29,322 nt of DNA from Balneolales bacterium (GTDB taxonomy: Bacteria; Bacteroidota; Rhodothermia; Balneolales; Natronogracilivirgulaceae), in the NCBI GenBank assembly GCA_007131535.1, contig SLQI01000313.1:1-29322 (forward strand). The letters run 5' to 3'. The notes below the pieces were generated by a model. The model was given only the letters and a program-made list of their open reading frames with translations. It was not told where the DNA came from and searched no databases. Positions within the stretch are counted from its first letter, which is position 1. Every line of letters starts with the position of its first letter. The position numbers were made by a program, and so were the translations under genes. This document shows positions 15,564 through 24,167 of the stretch, piece after piece.

Positions 15564-16979
15564 TTACTCATCCGCAGCCAACGCCATCGGATCGGTTTTG
15601 ACGTATTCGCCATTGGCTGTACCATTGGCATTCATGGCATCGAACTCTTTCTGGAAGAAAAATTCATCTTCTCCGAACGCCGGTTCAAGGTCATCCAGCC
15701 ATACCGCATTCGGATTGTATTTTGCGAAGAATGGGCGATGCACCCAGTCAGGGTTACGTCCCTGGAGGAAGCGAAGCACGAAAACTTTTTCCCCTTTAAC
15801 TTCGCTAACACCGAGAACCTGAACTTTCCCCGGCTCCGCCGACATGCTCGGTCCGCGTACTGTCCGGGCAACTCCACTAACATCCTGATAAGCCCCGCGG
15901 AAAATATCCCAGGCTTCTTCCAGTGGAATATCAAAATGATGACGTGCGCCGGTATCCCGCACGACGAACATATAATAAGGGATGAGCCCTTGTTTAACCT
16001 GCTCGGTCCATAAGTTGGCCCAGGTTTGTGAGTCATCATTTATATGCCGCAGTATCGGGGATTGTGTGCGAATCTGAGCCCCCGTATTGCGGACCCGCCG
16101 GATGGCTTCTTGCGCAATTGGAGTCTGCAGCTCACGCGGGTGTGAGTAATGCCCCATCAATGCGAGGTGTTTGCCGGATTCGGCTACCTTCTCAAACAGC
16201 CTGAGTGTATCATCGGCATCTTTATCAGTAACTACTTTGTAAGGCCAGTAGCCCAAAGCTTTGGTACCAATGCGGATAGTGCGCAGGTTCGGCAAGTCAG
16301 CTTCAAGCAGAGGCTCTATATACGAAGCCAGCACCTTGGTTTTCATAATCATCGGATCACCCCCGGTAAACAGTACGTCGGTCACTTCGGGGTGCTCTTT
16401 GATGTATTCAACCAGCAGGTCTGCTTCCCGCATGGCGAACTTCAATTCATCAATACCTACAAACTGCGGCCACCGGAAACAGAAGCTGCAATAAGCATGA
16501 CAGGTCTGCCCCTGACTTGGAAAGAACAGGACTGTCTCACGATACTTATGCTGCATCCCCTGCATTTTTTCACAACCCAGGGTTGGCATGTTCTTTTCCA
16601 TCTGCCCGGCCGGATGGGGATTTAATTCAAAACGGATTTCGTTTGCGGTAGCTTTAATTTCATCTTTTGATGCACCGCTTCGAATAACATCCGCCATTTT
16701 ATTGAAATGATGGTCCTTCAGCATAGTACGCTGAGGAAATGTTAAATGGAAAAAAGGATCATTGGGTACATTGTCCCAATCGATCAATTCATTAACTACA
16801 TAATTATTGGTCTTAAAAGGAAGCACGTTCCCTACAACTTCAATTGCAAACCGAATATCTTCAGGTAACGCCTGCACCTGAGGCAGTTCCATGAAGTTCC
16901 TCAAATTATATGTTTTATACTTTGGAGCTTGCCCGTCGATGAAAAAATTCTCTTTGGGTTGTATTTCCTGTGTACGCAA
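15564..16979 (-). CDS. KamA-family radical SAM enzyme (lysine 2,3-aminomutase-like; substrate uncertain)
   Basis: 471 residues. The radical SAM cluster motif is C160-x3-C164-x2-C167 (CHAYCSFC), with TGGDPM at 205-210 for SAM contact. K385 in AEPGKVQVLG fits the PLP-binding lysine of lysine 2,3-aminomutase. These enzymes use a 5'-deoxyadenosyl radical and PLP to move an amino group from C2 to C3. By manual alignment, the two aspartates that hold the side-chain amine of lysine (Asp293 and Asp330 in the clostridial enzyme) fall on R341 and on R375 or G376. A substrate other than lysine, perhaps an acidic one such as glutamate, is therefore plausible. Beta-amino acids serve as osmolytes in some halophiles, a possible but unproven role. 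The start is TTG at 16979, backed by a near-perfect SD (AAGGAGGT) 4 nt upstream; the next Met is residue 30. Monocistronic. Confidence 0.85.
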   Translation of the reverse strand: MRTQEIQPKENFFIDGQAPKYKTYNLRNFMELPQVQALPEDIRFAIEVVGNVLPFKTNNYVVNELIDWDNVPNDPFFHLTFPQRTMLKDHHFNKMADVIRSGASKDEIKATANEIRFELNPHPAGQMEKNMPTLGCEKMQGMQHKYRETVLFFPSQGQTCHAYCSFCFRWPQFVGIDELKFAMREADLLVEYIKEHPEVTDVLFTGGDPMIMKTKVLASYIEPLLEADLPNLRTIRIGTKALGYWPYKVVTDKDADDTLRLFEKVAESGKHLALMGHYSHPRELQTPIAQEAIRRVRNTGAQIRTQSPILRHINDDSQTWANLWTEQVKQGLIPYYMFVVRDTGARHHFDIPLEEAWDIFRGAYQDVSGVARTVRGPSMSAEPGKVQVLGVSEVKGEKVFVLRFLQGRNPDWVHRPFFAKYNPNAVWLDDLEPAFGEDEFFFQKEFDAMNANGTANGEYVKTDPMALAADE

Positions 16980-16983
16980 GAGT

Positions 16984-16991
16984 ACCTCCTT
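16984..16991 (-). promoter_or_regulatory. Strong Shine-Dalgarno deciding the TTG start of the kamA-like gene
   Basis: AAGGAGGT on the minus strand at 16991-16984, 4 nt before TTG at 16979-16977. It is the best SD in the window, which suggests efficient initiation at a rare start codon. Confidence 0.75.
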
Positions 16992-17388
16992 TATATCTGG
17001 TTAATACTACTCAGTCTTCAGCGCATTCTACCTGAATCTACAGGTTGTTTTCTCACTTACATCAATGATATGATGCGCTGTATAACTACCAGAATGGCAA
17101 ACTAATGACTCACCAATTCTACATTTTTCAAAACTACTATAATTACGCGTACGGCGCAATACAAATTGTATGCCAGTTTGTCTGCATATAGTTAAAAATG
17201 GTAAAGTTTTTTTTGATTTAGCATTATGCGCACCACATCATAACAGTTGATTCCCCTCTATACATTCAGAAATCTTCATAATGCGAAAATGTGTTAATAC
17301 GGCTCACCGTTCCCGGAATAAAAAAAGCCGGAGCCGAACACATGGTTCAACTCCGGCTTTGTCGCCTGAACAATCAGATCAACAGTAT
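16992..17388. other. Intergenic stretch, ~400 nt, kamA upstream region
   Basis: Holds the presumed kamA promoter region (minus strand) and the terminator of the M16 operon near its right end (17319-17360). No gene, tRNA or clear promoter element seen. Confidence 0.4.
17319..17360 (-). terminator. Intrinsic terminator of the M16 peptidase operon
   Basis: AAAGCCGGAG (17324-17333) pairs with CTCCGGCTTT (17351-17360). The 17-nt loop can itself fold GAAC/GGTTC. A run of A at 17319-17326 gives the U-tract on the minus strand. It lies 28 nt past the operon's last stop codon. Confidence 0.85.
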
Positions 17389-18903
17389 TTAAAACCCAAA
17401 TGGCTGTTGCTGTTGACCGCCGGGAATGGAAATGTCGATTTCATTTACTTCTCCGAAGCGGTCAAGCTGATCCCCGATTTCTTCCGCATTGCCAACCACC
17501 AGAATATGCATTTGATCCGGTCTCAGATATTCATTGGCAACCCGTTTTACATCTTCGGGGGTTACATCCTGCAGCTCATCTATGTACTGATCAAACGCAT
17601 CGCGTGGCAGACCCCGATAATCGTTGCTCATAATTTCGCGCAAAGCACTGGATTTCGTCTCATAGCGAAATACAAGCCGGTTCATAATGCGTTCGCGGGT
17701 TTCATCCAGCTCCTCCTGATCGACCTCTTCTTCCTGAAGACGAACAATCTGTTCTTTGACCGCTTCTATGGCCTCAGCCGTATTTTCGGATGCCGTTCGT
17801 ACCCCGGCATTAAACACACCATCGTAGAAGGCATTGCTTCCATACGTGCCGTAAACGGAGTAGGCCAGCCCCAAATCGGAACGCACGATGCGAAACAGCC
17901 GGCCGGAAAAACCGCCACTCAAAATCTGATTCATCATCTGCAGGGCGGCATAATCCGGATTATCCCGCTTGCCGCCGATGTGCCCCATAAGGATATCCGA
18001 TTGGTTCACATCGGGCTTATCTACCAGGTTGATTGAAGACTCATACTGGTAGTCGGTTTCCGGTATATCCACTTCAATCGGCTCTCCGGACCTGAAGTCA
18101 GAAAACGCTTCTTCAAGAGCCGCCTTCATTTCATCTTCATCAAAATTGCCGGTAACCCCGATTTTGAGATTCTCGCTTACAAAGGCCTTTTGATGCAAGT
18201 CAATCAAATCATCCCGGTCAATATTATCGAGTGTTTCATATTCGGTTAATCGACCCTGAAGTGATTCTTCACCGTAAATCAGTCTTCGAAACTCCCGATT
18301 AGTCACCTGCTGCTGACTGTCATTTCGGCGGGCAATCTGACTTTGCTGTTGCTGCATAATCTGGGCCATCCGATTGTACGGGAATGCCGGATTTTCCAAT
18401 ACATCAATAAATGCCGGCAACACTTCATCAAAATCACGGTCGAGTACATTCATACGTGCCGAACCGGAGGTCATGCTCATGCTCGTTTCTATTTGTGCGC
18501 CCCGGGATTCTAACAGCATATCCAACTCATCGGCCGGGTAGTTCTCTGAACCGCCTTCCCGCATGAGGGATGCCATAATGGTATGCAAACCGGCCTTTTC
18601 ATCAGGGACCAGGAAAGAACCCGCTCGCACCATGACATTTACGTTGATCAATGGCAACTCGTCATCCTCAAGCAGGTAAAACGTAATGCCGTTATCTATT
18701 TCGAAGGTTGTAACCTCCGGACTTTCGATATCCGGAAGTTCCGGATATTCCAGCGTGTTGAAATCAGGAAGCTCAAATGTATCCGTTGTGGTTTCTTCAC
18801 TGTCCTGATCCTGCTGTACGGTTTCGGCACTTTGGCATCCCCAAAAGAAAATCAGCAGTGATGCCATGCCGATCATAAAACTATATTTGCTCATTTCAAT
18901 CAT
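17389..18903 (-). CDS. M16-family peptidase homologue, catalytically inactive subunit, predicted lipoprotein
   Basis: 504 residues. Signal peptide with lipobox IFFWGC (C23), an acidic linker, then two M16 halves. The second half has the usual domain of the family (SDILMGHIGGKRDNPDYAAL, GGFSGRLFRIVRSDLGLAYSVY). At the place of the zinc motif HxxEH it reads GLHTIMASLMREG, so the metal site is lost. Such chains pair with an active M16 partner and help hold the peptide. The active partner is encoded just upstream with a 22-nt gap, so the two very likely form a heterodimer. The C-terminus is glutamine-rich (GGQQQQPFGF). ATG at 18903 was taken; another ATG three codons on (18894) would serve equally well. 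Probably membrane-anchored at the periplasmic side or outer membrane. Confidence 0.9.
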   Translation of the reverse strand: MIEMSKYSFMIGMASLLIFFWGCQSAETVQQDQDSEETTTDTFELPDFNTLEYPELPDIESPEVTTFEIDNGITFYLLEDDELPLINVNVMVRAGSFLVPDEKAGLHTIMASLMREGGSENYPADELDMLLESRGAQIETSMSMTSGSARMNVLDRDFDEVLPAFIDVLENPAFPYNRMAQIMQQQQSQIARRNDSQQQVTNREFRRLIYGEESLQGRLTEYETLDNIDRDDLIDLHQKAFVSENLKIGVTGNFDEDEMKAALEEAFSDFRSGEPIEVDIPETDYQYESSINLVDKPDVNQSDILMGHIGGKRDNPDYAALQMMNQILSGGFSGRLFRIVRSDLGLAYSVYGTYGSNAFYDGVFNAGVRTASENTAEAIEAVKEQIVRLQEEEVDQEELDETRERIMNRLVFRYETKSSALREIMSNDYRGLPRDAFDQYIDELQDVTPEDVKRVANEYLRPDQMHILVVGNAEEIGDQLDRFGEVNEIDISIPGGQQQQPFGF

Positions 18904-18925
18904 AATTTTTGGTATAAGTGGGTGA

Positions 18926-20413
18926 TCAATTTTGCGTCTCGATTGTGCCGACCGTTCGGTTATTTTCGGTGAAATACTTCTGAGCTACACGCTGCAGATC
19001 ATCAACCGTTAGCTCTTCCATTTGGTCCAACCGGTTGAATACAGCTTCCCAGCTTCCGTATCGTGCTTGAGCCATCGCAAACTGACGAGCCATCCCTGAG
19101 TTATTGGACAAGCTTCGGGTAAGCTGTGCTCTCGACCGGCTAACAACCCGGTCTATTTCTTCCTGCTCAAGATCACCTTCTTTTACTTTTTCGATTTGCG
19201 CCAGTATGCCTTCTTCCAGCTCTTCCATTTCCACACCTTGGTTAGGAAGCCCGAGTACGATGAACAAACCAGCGTATTTATCTCCCGGGAACCCGTTAAA
19301 TGCACTTATTACCAAAGCGCTGCGATCCTCCACAACCAACTGTTGATACAATCGTGAGGTTCGTCCCTGCGCCAATACATTACCCAGGGTTTCAAGCGCG
19401 AGCGCATCCGGATGATTGGCATCCACCGTATGATAGCCCATCAGCATAACCGGTTGTGCGCGATCCTGGATGGTAAATCGACGTTCACCACGTTGTTCGG
19501 GCTCTTCTGTTCGGAGTCTCGGCGCTTTGCGGTCAGCACCCGGCAGGTGACTGAAGTATTTCTCCGCCAGTTCCTTCACCTCATCCGGATCAACATTGCC
19601 GGAAATCGCCATCGTAATGTTGGACGGAACATATTGGGCTTCATAAAAATCCCATGCATCCTGTATGGTTGTGTTCCGGATATCCGATGGCCAGCCGATA
19701 ACCGGGTTTTTATATGGGTGAGCTGAAAAAGCCACCGAAGTGAACTCCTCTACGAGGCGGCCAATCGGGTCAGAGTCCGTGCGCATCCGCCGCTCTTCTT
19801 TTATCACGTCTTTTTCAACATAAAACTCACGCATCACCGGATTCATAAACCGGTCGGCTTCCAGATTGAACCACAGTTCCATTTTATTGGAAGGCAGGCT
19901 GTAAAAATAGCCGGTACCATCGGCTGAAGTAAATGCATTCATTCCGGTGCCGCCTTCACTTTCAATCAGGTTTGTGTATTCCTCACTTTTAACAAACTCA
20001 TGTGCACGCTCTTGAATTTCTTCAAACTCTTCCCAAAGTTGTTCAACTTTTTCGGAGTCCGAATTCGGATCATTGTATTCATCCAACCAGGCGAGATAAG
20101 CTTCATCCAGCTTATCTATCCACTCTTTTTCCTCGTCGTAGTTGGTTGTACCAATTCGCTTGGTTCCTTTAAATGCCATGTGCTCAAAAATATGAGCGAT
20201 CCCGGTCTGCCCCACCGGCTCATTGGCAGACCCAACATCCACATACGTCATAAAAGAGGCAACCGGCGCTACATCACGCTCAATAACGATAAATGACAAA
20301 CCATTATCGAGGGTAAATTCGGTAACCCTTTCCTTAAAGGAATCGAGATCTTGTGCGGCCGTCATACTATAAAAGCCAACTACAAGAGCAAAACAGACAA
20401 TTAGTTTTTTCAT
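18926..20413 (-). CDS. M16-family zinc metallopeptidase, active subunit
   Basis: 495 residues from the ATG at 20413; a GTG two codons upstream (20419) is a possible alternative. Signal peptide (MKKLIVCFALVVG..., cut near TAAQ/D). The inverted zinc motif is H74-x-x-E77-H78 (HIFEH), followed far downstream by the third ligand glutamate in YVEKDVIKEERRMR (E206 or E207). Between them lies a charged, helical insertion of about 60 residues (DEAYLAWLDEYNDPN ... FEEIQERAHEFVKSEE), probably coiled coil, which makes the spacing to the third ligand longer than the ~75 usual in mitochondrial processing peptidase. The second M16 half follows (VMLMGYHTVDANHPDALAL). It should degrade peptides or process exported proteins in the periplasm together with the inactive lipoprotein subunit encoded 22 nt downstream. 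Confidence 0.92.
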   Translation of the reverse strand: MKKLIVCFALVVGFYSMTAAQDLDSFKERVTEFTLDNGLSFIVIERDVAPVASFMTYVDVGSANEPVGQTGIAHIFEHMAFKGTKRIGTTNYDEEKEWIDKLDEAYLAWLDEYNDPNSDSEKVEQLWEEFEEIQERAHEFVKSEEYTNLIESEGGTGMNAFTSADGTGYFYSLPSNKMELWFNLEADRFMNPVMREFYVEKDVIKEERRMRTDSDPIGRLVEEFTSVAFSAHPYKNPVIGWPSDIRNTTIQDAWDFYEAQYVPSNITMAISGNVDPDEVKELAEKYFSHLPGADRKAPRLRTEEPEQRGERRFTIQDRAQPVMLMGYHTVDANHPDALALETLGNVLAQGRTSRLYQQLVVEDRSALVISAFNGFPGDKYAGLFIVLGLPNQGVEMEELEEGILAQIEKVKEGDLEQEEIDRVVSRSRAQLTRSLSNNSGMARQFAMAQARYGSWEAVFNRLDQMEELTVDDLQRVAQKYFTENNRTVGTIETQN

Positions 20414-20419
20414 ATTCAC

Positions 20420-20899
20420 ACGGTTAATTAGTTTCCGTTTTACGATTTTTTCAGTTTTGATTTAAAAAAATCCGGTAGTGCAATGATTTAGCACCCCTTT
20501 TGATGTAGAGCACAAATATTTAATATTCTTATTAATATTCCAATATTAAGTTTGATTTTCTTGCACTTTGTTGTCAGTAATATTTTTCATTACAAGTAAA
20601 AGTATTCTCTATTTTTAAATTTATGCTTCATAAATCCCCTCATAATTACCAAAAACTCAGCGTCGACATATACGAAGAGGATGCAAAATAGTTACATATT
20701 TAATTGCTGACCACAAAGCACCCATAAACAATTTATTGCAGGATAAAAATGCAAACTGTGGAAGTCGGTAAGCATACCCGGTATTTTACCTTAAAAGAAA
20801 AATTATTAATTTCTACATATCTAAAATCAATTCGGATGTGTGTCACGGGGATTCCGGACTGTGAAAACTCCCTGCATACGTTTATCAACTGTAAAATAG
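20420..20899. other. Divergent intergenic region, 480 nt
   Basis: AT-rich, with several AATATT-type short repeats at about 20515-20555. It must hold promoters for the M16 operon (minus) and the small exported protein (plus), but no convincing consensus was found. A frame at 20749-20991 has a non-protein-like composition and overlaps the true gene start, so it is not called. Confidence 0.4.
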
Positions 20900-21409
20900 A
20901 TGGCTATGTTCAAAATTCTGGCTACGATCGTATTGTTGCTCATTTCCCTGCCTGCTGTTGCTCAGGACATTCCTCTCAGATCTCAAAGTAACATCATGTT
21001 ACAGATTTACCAGGTTGACCGCACTCTGGCGCGTGCCGGAGGAGTTAATACAGCCGTTGTGTACGGTACAGATGCCGAAAGCGCTCAACAAATGGAAGAC
21101 ATTCTGAGCAGCCGTGGATTATCGGTTTCAACGGTTTCCCGGGATGATTTTGCTAATGTTGCCTCCGACTATTCGGTGGCCTACTTTACCCCGGATGCCG
21201 ATGCTGCCCCCGATGTCACGGCAGATAACGGCGTACTTTCCATTGGCGTAAATGAAGATCAGTTTGACGACGGAGATCTCTCTATTTGTTTCGCGCTCGA
21301 CGATAACCAACAACTGCTTATATTGGTCAACCGAAATCAACTTGACGAAGAAGGGCATGAAATGGAGTCCGGCTTCTTTGATCTTGAGCGGGTTGTGGCA
21401 TCTAATTAA
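20900..21409 (+). CDS. Small exported protein, YfiR/DUF4154-like
   Basis: 169 residues. Signal peptide MAMFKILATIVLLLISLP..., cut near VAQ/D. The mature ~147 residues suggest YfiR-like (DUF4154) proteins, which are periplasmic and in Pseudomonas inhibit the diguanylate cyclase YfiN. The order fits: a short N-terminal helix (IMLQIYQVDR), a VVYGTDAES strand-helix, LSVSTVSRDDF, a tail resembling the family's 'search for a named state then I.F...' section (VLSIGVNEDQFDDGDLSICF) and a final LILVNRNQL. The usual cysteines and the C-terminal arginine-rich helix are not evident, so the similarity is weak and judged by eye. It is monogenic, convergent with the TlpA-like gene, and stops 41 nt before a shared terminator. 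No diguanylate cyclase is nearby. The alternative is a lineage-specific periplasmic protein of unknown function. Confidence 0.7.
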   Translation: MAMFKILATIVLLLISLPAVAQDIPLRSQSNIMLQIYQVDRTLARAGGVNTAVVYGTDAESAQQMEDILSSRGLSVSTVSRDDFANVASDYSVAYFTPDADAAPDVTADNGVLSIGVNEDQFDDGDLSICFALDDNQQLLILVNRNQLDEEGHEMESGFFDLERVVASN

Positions 21410-21450
21410 TAAGCCATTACGATCCTAAACGATTTCTTGTGCTATTTAAT

Positions 21451-21479
21451 AAAAAAGCCCCGACTTTCGGGGCTTTTTT
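21451..21479. terminator. Bidirectional intrinsic terminator
   Basis: AAAAAAGCCCCGA (21451-21463) pairs with TCGGGGCTTTTTT (21467-21479) around a 3-nt loop, with A and T runs on each side. It serves the convergent plus-strand small gene and the minus-strand TlpA-like gene. Its last two bases overlap the TAA stop (21480-21478) of the latter. Confidence 0.9.
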
Positions 21480-22953
21480 ATTTTCTCTTTTCCAATACTT
21501 CGGTAAGAGCAGCCTCCAAATCTACTGAGGGTCGCACATTATTGACTCCTTTAATAATCCCCTCATCATCTACAAGCACATAAAAAGGAATACTTCCGGC
21601 ACGATACCGCATAAAAAGATCACTTTGAAAACCACCGCCGGCATATACATCCACCCAAGGATATTCATGCTGCTTTACCGCTGCTTCCCAATCTTCTCTG
21701 TCTTCTTCGATAGATACAGTTAGAACTTCAAAGCCTTTTCCGGAATACTCCTCATAGATTTCTTCAAGATATCCTTTCTGATACATACAGTTGGCGCACC
21801 AGCTTGCCCAAAAGGTCAACAGCAGGTGTTTACCATCGAAATCTTCCGGGGAATAGGTTCTGCCCTCCGAATCCTCAAGTGTGAAATCAACGACCGGCTG
21901 ACCGGGTTGAACTGAGCGAACGAGTTCATAATGATGTTCAAGAAATGATATATACGATTCATAATCACCAAACTCTTCTATATACTGATGATACGCAGGT
22001 TCAGCTTTCTCAAAAGGGGCCTCCCCTATTCGCTCGGCCACCAGATACATCCGGGCGTGAGCCTCGGCGTCCCGTTCATCAATATAATCCAATACTACGG
22101 TTCGGAGTGAGTCAAGCTGATTGTAGGCAAGCCGGTTCAGCTCGTAGGCCCCTAATCCTTCTCCAAATTCTTCCTTTAATTCCTCAGAAACTCCGTGACT
22201 CATTGCAAATGCATGGGTGATATCCCTGATGCCGGCCCGCTGCGCTTTCAAGGACTCCAGAGAAAACACCCCCATCTCCCGGGCCTCCCCAAGTATTTCA
22301 TGACGTTTAGCCTCCGCATCGAATTCCGACAAATTTCTGTGATGACGCACCTGCTCCAGTCTTGTTACGATATATTCACCCCGGGCCCGGTGGACGAATA
22401 GTTCAAGCGGGGTATCTTTCAGATATTGCTCTGCCAATGCTATGCGATCCCGGTACAACTCCGGTATGCGCGATTCCGGATCCTCACGAAATTTATCCTG
22501 TTCATCTGCGATTTCATCCTCCAAATCCGAGACCGCTTTCAAATACTCCTGATACTTTCGATTCGCCTCCTCGTTTCCACCGCTTTGTTCAATTTGGTAC
22601 GGAAAGTAAGCTCCGTCAAGATGTAATGAAATGGTTTCCCCTTTTTCCAAATAGACGGGATAGGACTGATCATCATAGTGTACCCAGGCTACTTTTGAAG
22701 AATCCGGTTCCAGGATGAGCCTGAACCGATCCTGCTCATCGAGTTCCAGAAGCTTACGCTCGCGGTCGGCAAATTTATAGTGAATGGCCGGCAATTCAAC
22801 ATACGCTTGCTGTGATCCTTTGAAAGCGAACTCCCCCTCCAGTACGACAGCTCCTTCGGGCACATCCTCCCCGCTGCATCCTGTGATAATCAGTGCCGGG
22901 ATCATAGCCAATATCGGCCACATGACGATATTTATGTCATTTAGAAATTTCAT
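21478..22953 (-). CDS. TlpA/ResA-like thiol-disulfide oxidoreductase lipoprotein
   Basis: 491 residues. Signal peptide with lipobox LIITGC (C26). Residues ~35-115 form a beta-rich domain like the DUF4369 region often found ahead of such thioredoxins (VVLEGEFAFKG, YLEKGETISLHLDG). A long charged helical section (~125-345) follows, then a TlpA/AhpC-TSA thioredoxin fold (351-491) with active site WASWCANC (C386, C389) and cis-proline in SIPFYVLVD. It probably reduces or isomerises disulfides in exported proteins, for example during cytochrome c maturation or oxidative repair, while anchored in the envelope. A GAGG 6 nt ahead of the ATG supports the start. It diverges from the efflux operon over only 75 nt, so the two promoters lie close together. 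Confidence 0.9.
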   Translation of the reverse strand: MKFLNDINIVMWPILAMIPALIITGCSGEDVPEGAVVLEGEFAFKGSQQAYVELPAIHYKFADRERKLLELDEQDRFRLILEPDSSKVAWVHYDDQSYPVYLEKGETISLHLDGAYFPYQIEQSGGNEEANRKYQEYLKAVSDLEDEIADEQDKFREDPESRIPELYRDRIALAEQYLKDTPLELFVHRARGEYIVTRLEQVRHHRNLSEFDAEAKRHEILGEAREMGVFSLESLKAQRAGIRDITHAFAMSHGVSEELKEEFGEGLGAYELNRLAYNQLDSLRTVVLDYIDERDAEAHARMYLVAERIGEAPFEKAEPAYHQYIEEFGDYESYISFLEHHYELVRSVQPGQPVVDFTLEDSEGRTYSPEDFDGKHLLLTFWASWCANCMYQKGYLEEIYEEYSGKGFEVLTVSIEEDREDWEAAVKQHEYPWVDVYAGGGFQSDLFMRYRAGSIPFYVLVDDEGIIKGVNNVRPSVDLEAALTEVLEKRK

Positions 22954-23028
22954 AGAAACCTCAGATTACATTTTGCGTAAAGCCTGCTTGTTAATACATC
23001 AATAAACCTAATACAAACATTCTGCATT

Positions 23029-24135
23029 ATGAAACGCTCACTAATTTACGGATCTGCCATCCTGATTCTTATCGCAGGTGTAGTTTTATGGGCGGTACAA
23101 TCAGGCGGAGAAGATCTTGAAGATCATTCCGACCGCTCTATTCAGGTTGAACGCGGAGATATCACCCGATTCGCCCTGGCTACCGGCACGATAGAACCGC
23201 GCAATGAAATTGAAGTTAAATCCAAAATCTCAGGGGTTGTCAGCCAGATTTTTGTTGAAGAAGGTGAATATGTGAATGAAGGCGAGCCGCTAATGGAGGT
23301 TCGTCCCGATCCTACACCGCTTGAGCTTGCCGAGGCGAAACGCAACCTGGAACGTTCTGAAAGCGAACTCCGAAACCTTGAAAGACAACTTGAACGCAAA
23401 CAACGCCTCCTGGACCAGGAGTTAATTTCTCAACAGGAGTTTGATGACTTGCAGCAACGCTACAATGACACCCACATCAGCAAGCAGCTCAACTCCGAGC
23501 GGTTGCAACTGCTGGAATCAGGCCGGGTACAGATGGGTGACTTACTGATTGAAAGTGTTGTCCGGGCCCCCTCTTCCGGGTATTTACTGGAAAAAAATGT
23601 CGATCTCGGTGACCCGGTAGTTCCGTTAACGACCTATCAGGCCGGAACCCCGGTAGCTACATTGGCCAATATGGACGACCTTATTTTTAAGGGAGAGGTT
23701 GATGAAATCGATATCGGCCGCATACAGGAAGGTCAGACTGCCGAAATGGAAATAGGCGCATTACCGGAGGCCGACGTAACCGGATTTGTATCCAGGATAT
23801 CCCTTAAAGCTCACACCGAAGACAACAAGCGGGTATTTCCGATCGAAATCACACTTGATCCCAGTGAAGATGTCAACCTCCGAGCCGGTTATTCCGCCAA
23901 CGCCAACATTATAATAGATGAACGGCAGGAAGTGATCACCATCCCCGAACGAGTTATCAGCTTTCGCAATGATTCAGCATTTGTCGACCTGCCGGGAGCT
24001 GAAGAAAATGAACGAATCGAAACTCCCATCGAAGTCGGGTTAAGTGATAACATTGATATCGAGGTGCTCAACGGACTTGAGGAAGGCGATAAAGTCCTTG
24101 AACAGCCGGTCCGTACTGTATCTGCAAATAACTAA
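23029..24135 (+). CDS. Efflux membrane fusion protein (HlyD/MacA-type periplasmic adaptor)
   Basis: 368 residues. One N-terminal membrane anchor (about 5-24). The biotinyl-lipoyl half-motif (GVVSQIFVEEGEYVNEGEPL) is at about 69-88. A coiled-coil hairpin (about 100-165, heptad-like LERSESELRNLERQLERKQR) precedes the second lipoyl half (VRAPSSGYLLEKNVDLGDPV). The beta-barrel contains LIFKGEVDEIDIGRI, and the membrane-proximal domain ends in GLEEGDKVLEQPV. Such adaptors bridge an inner-membrane transporter to a TolC-like outer-membrane channel. The two permeases 32 nt downstream are of the MacB type, so this is the MacA-like partner of an ABC exporter, substrate unknown. No SD is visible before the ATG. 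Confidence 0.92.
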   Translation: MKRSLIYGSAILILIAGVVLWAVQSGGEDLEDHSDRSIQVERGDITRFALATGTIEPRNEIEVKSKISGVVSQIFVEEGEYVNEGEPLMEVRPDPTPLELAEAKRNLERSESELRNLERQLERKQRLLDQELISQQEFDDLQQRYNDTHISKQLNSERLQLLESGRVQMGDLLIESVVRAPSSGYLLEKNVDLGDPVVPLTTYQAGTPVATLANMDDLIFKGEVDEIDIGRIQEGQTAEMEIGALPEADVTGFVSRISLKAHTEDNKRVFPIEITLDPSEDVNLRAGYSANANIIIDERQEVITIPERVISFRNDSAFVDLPGAEENERIETPIEVGLSDNIDIEVLNGLEEGDKVLEQPVRTVSANN

Positions 24136-24167
24136 GGGACCACACTCATTATAACCGGGCAACACTT

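Noticed and set aside
16149..16625. Plus-strand frame opposite the kamA-like gene
   Set aside because: Antisense to the radical SAM core motif region; composition unlike a protein.
17281..18036. 251-codon plus-strand frame opposite the M16 lipoprotein gene
   Set aside because: Although long, it is a shadow of a strongly supported minus-strand gene and crosses that gene's terminator.
20749..20991. 80-codon plus-strand frame before the small exported protein
   Set aside because: No recognisable features, odd composition, and it overlaps the better-supported signal-peptide gene in another frame.
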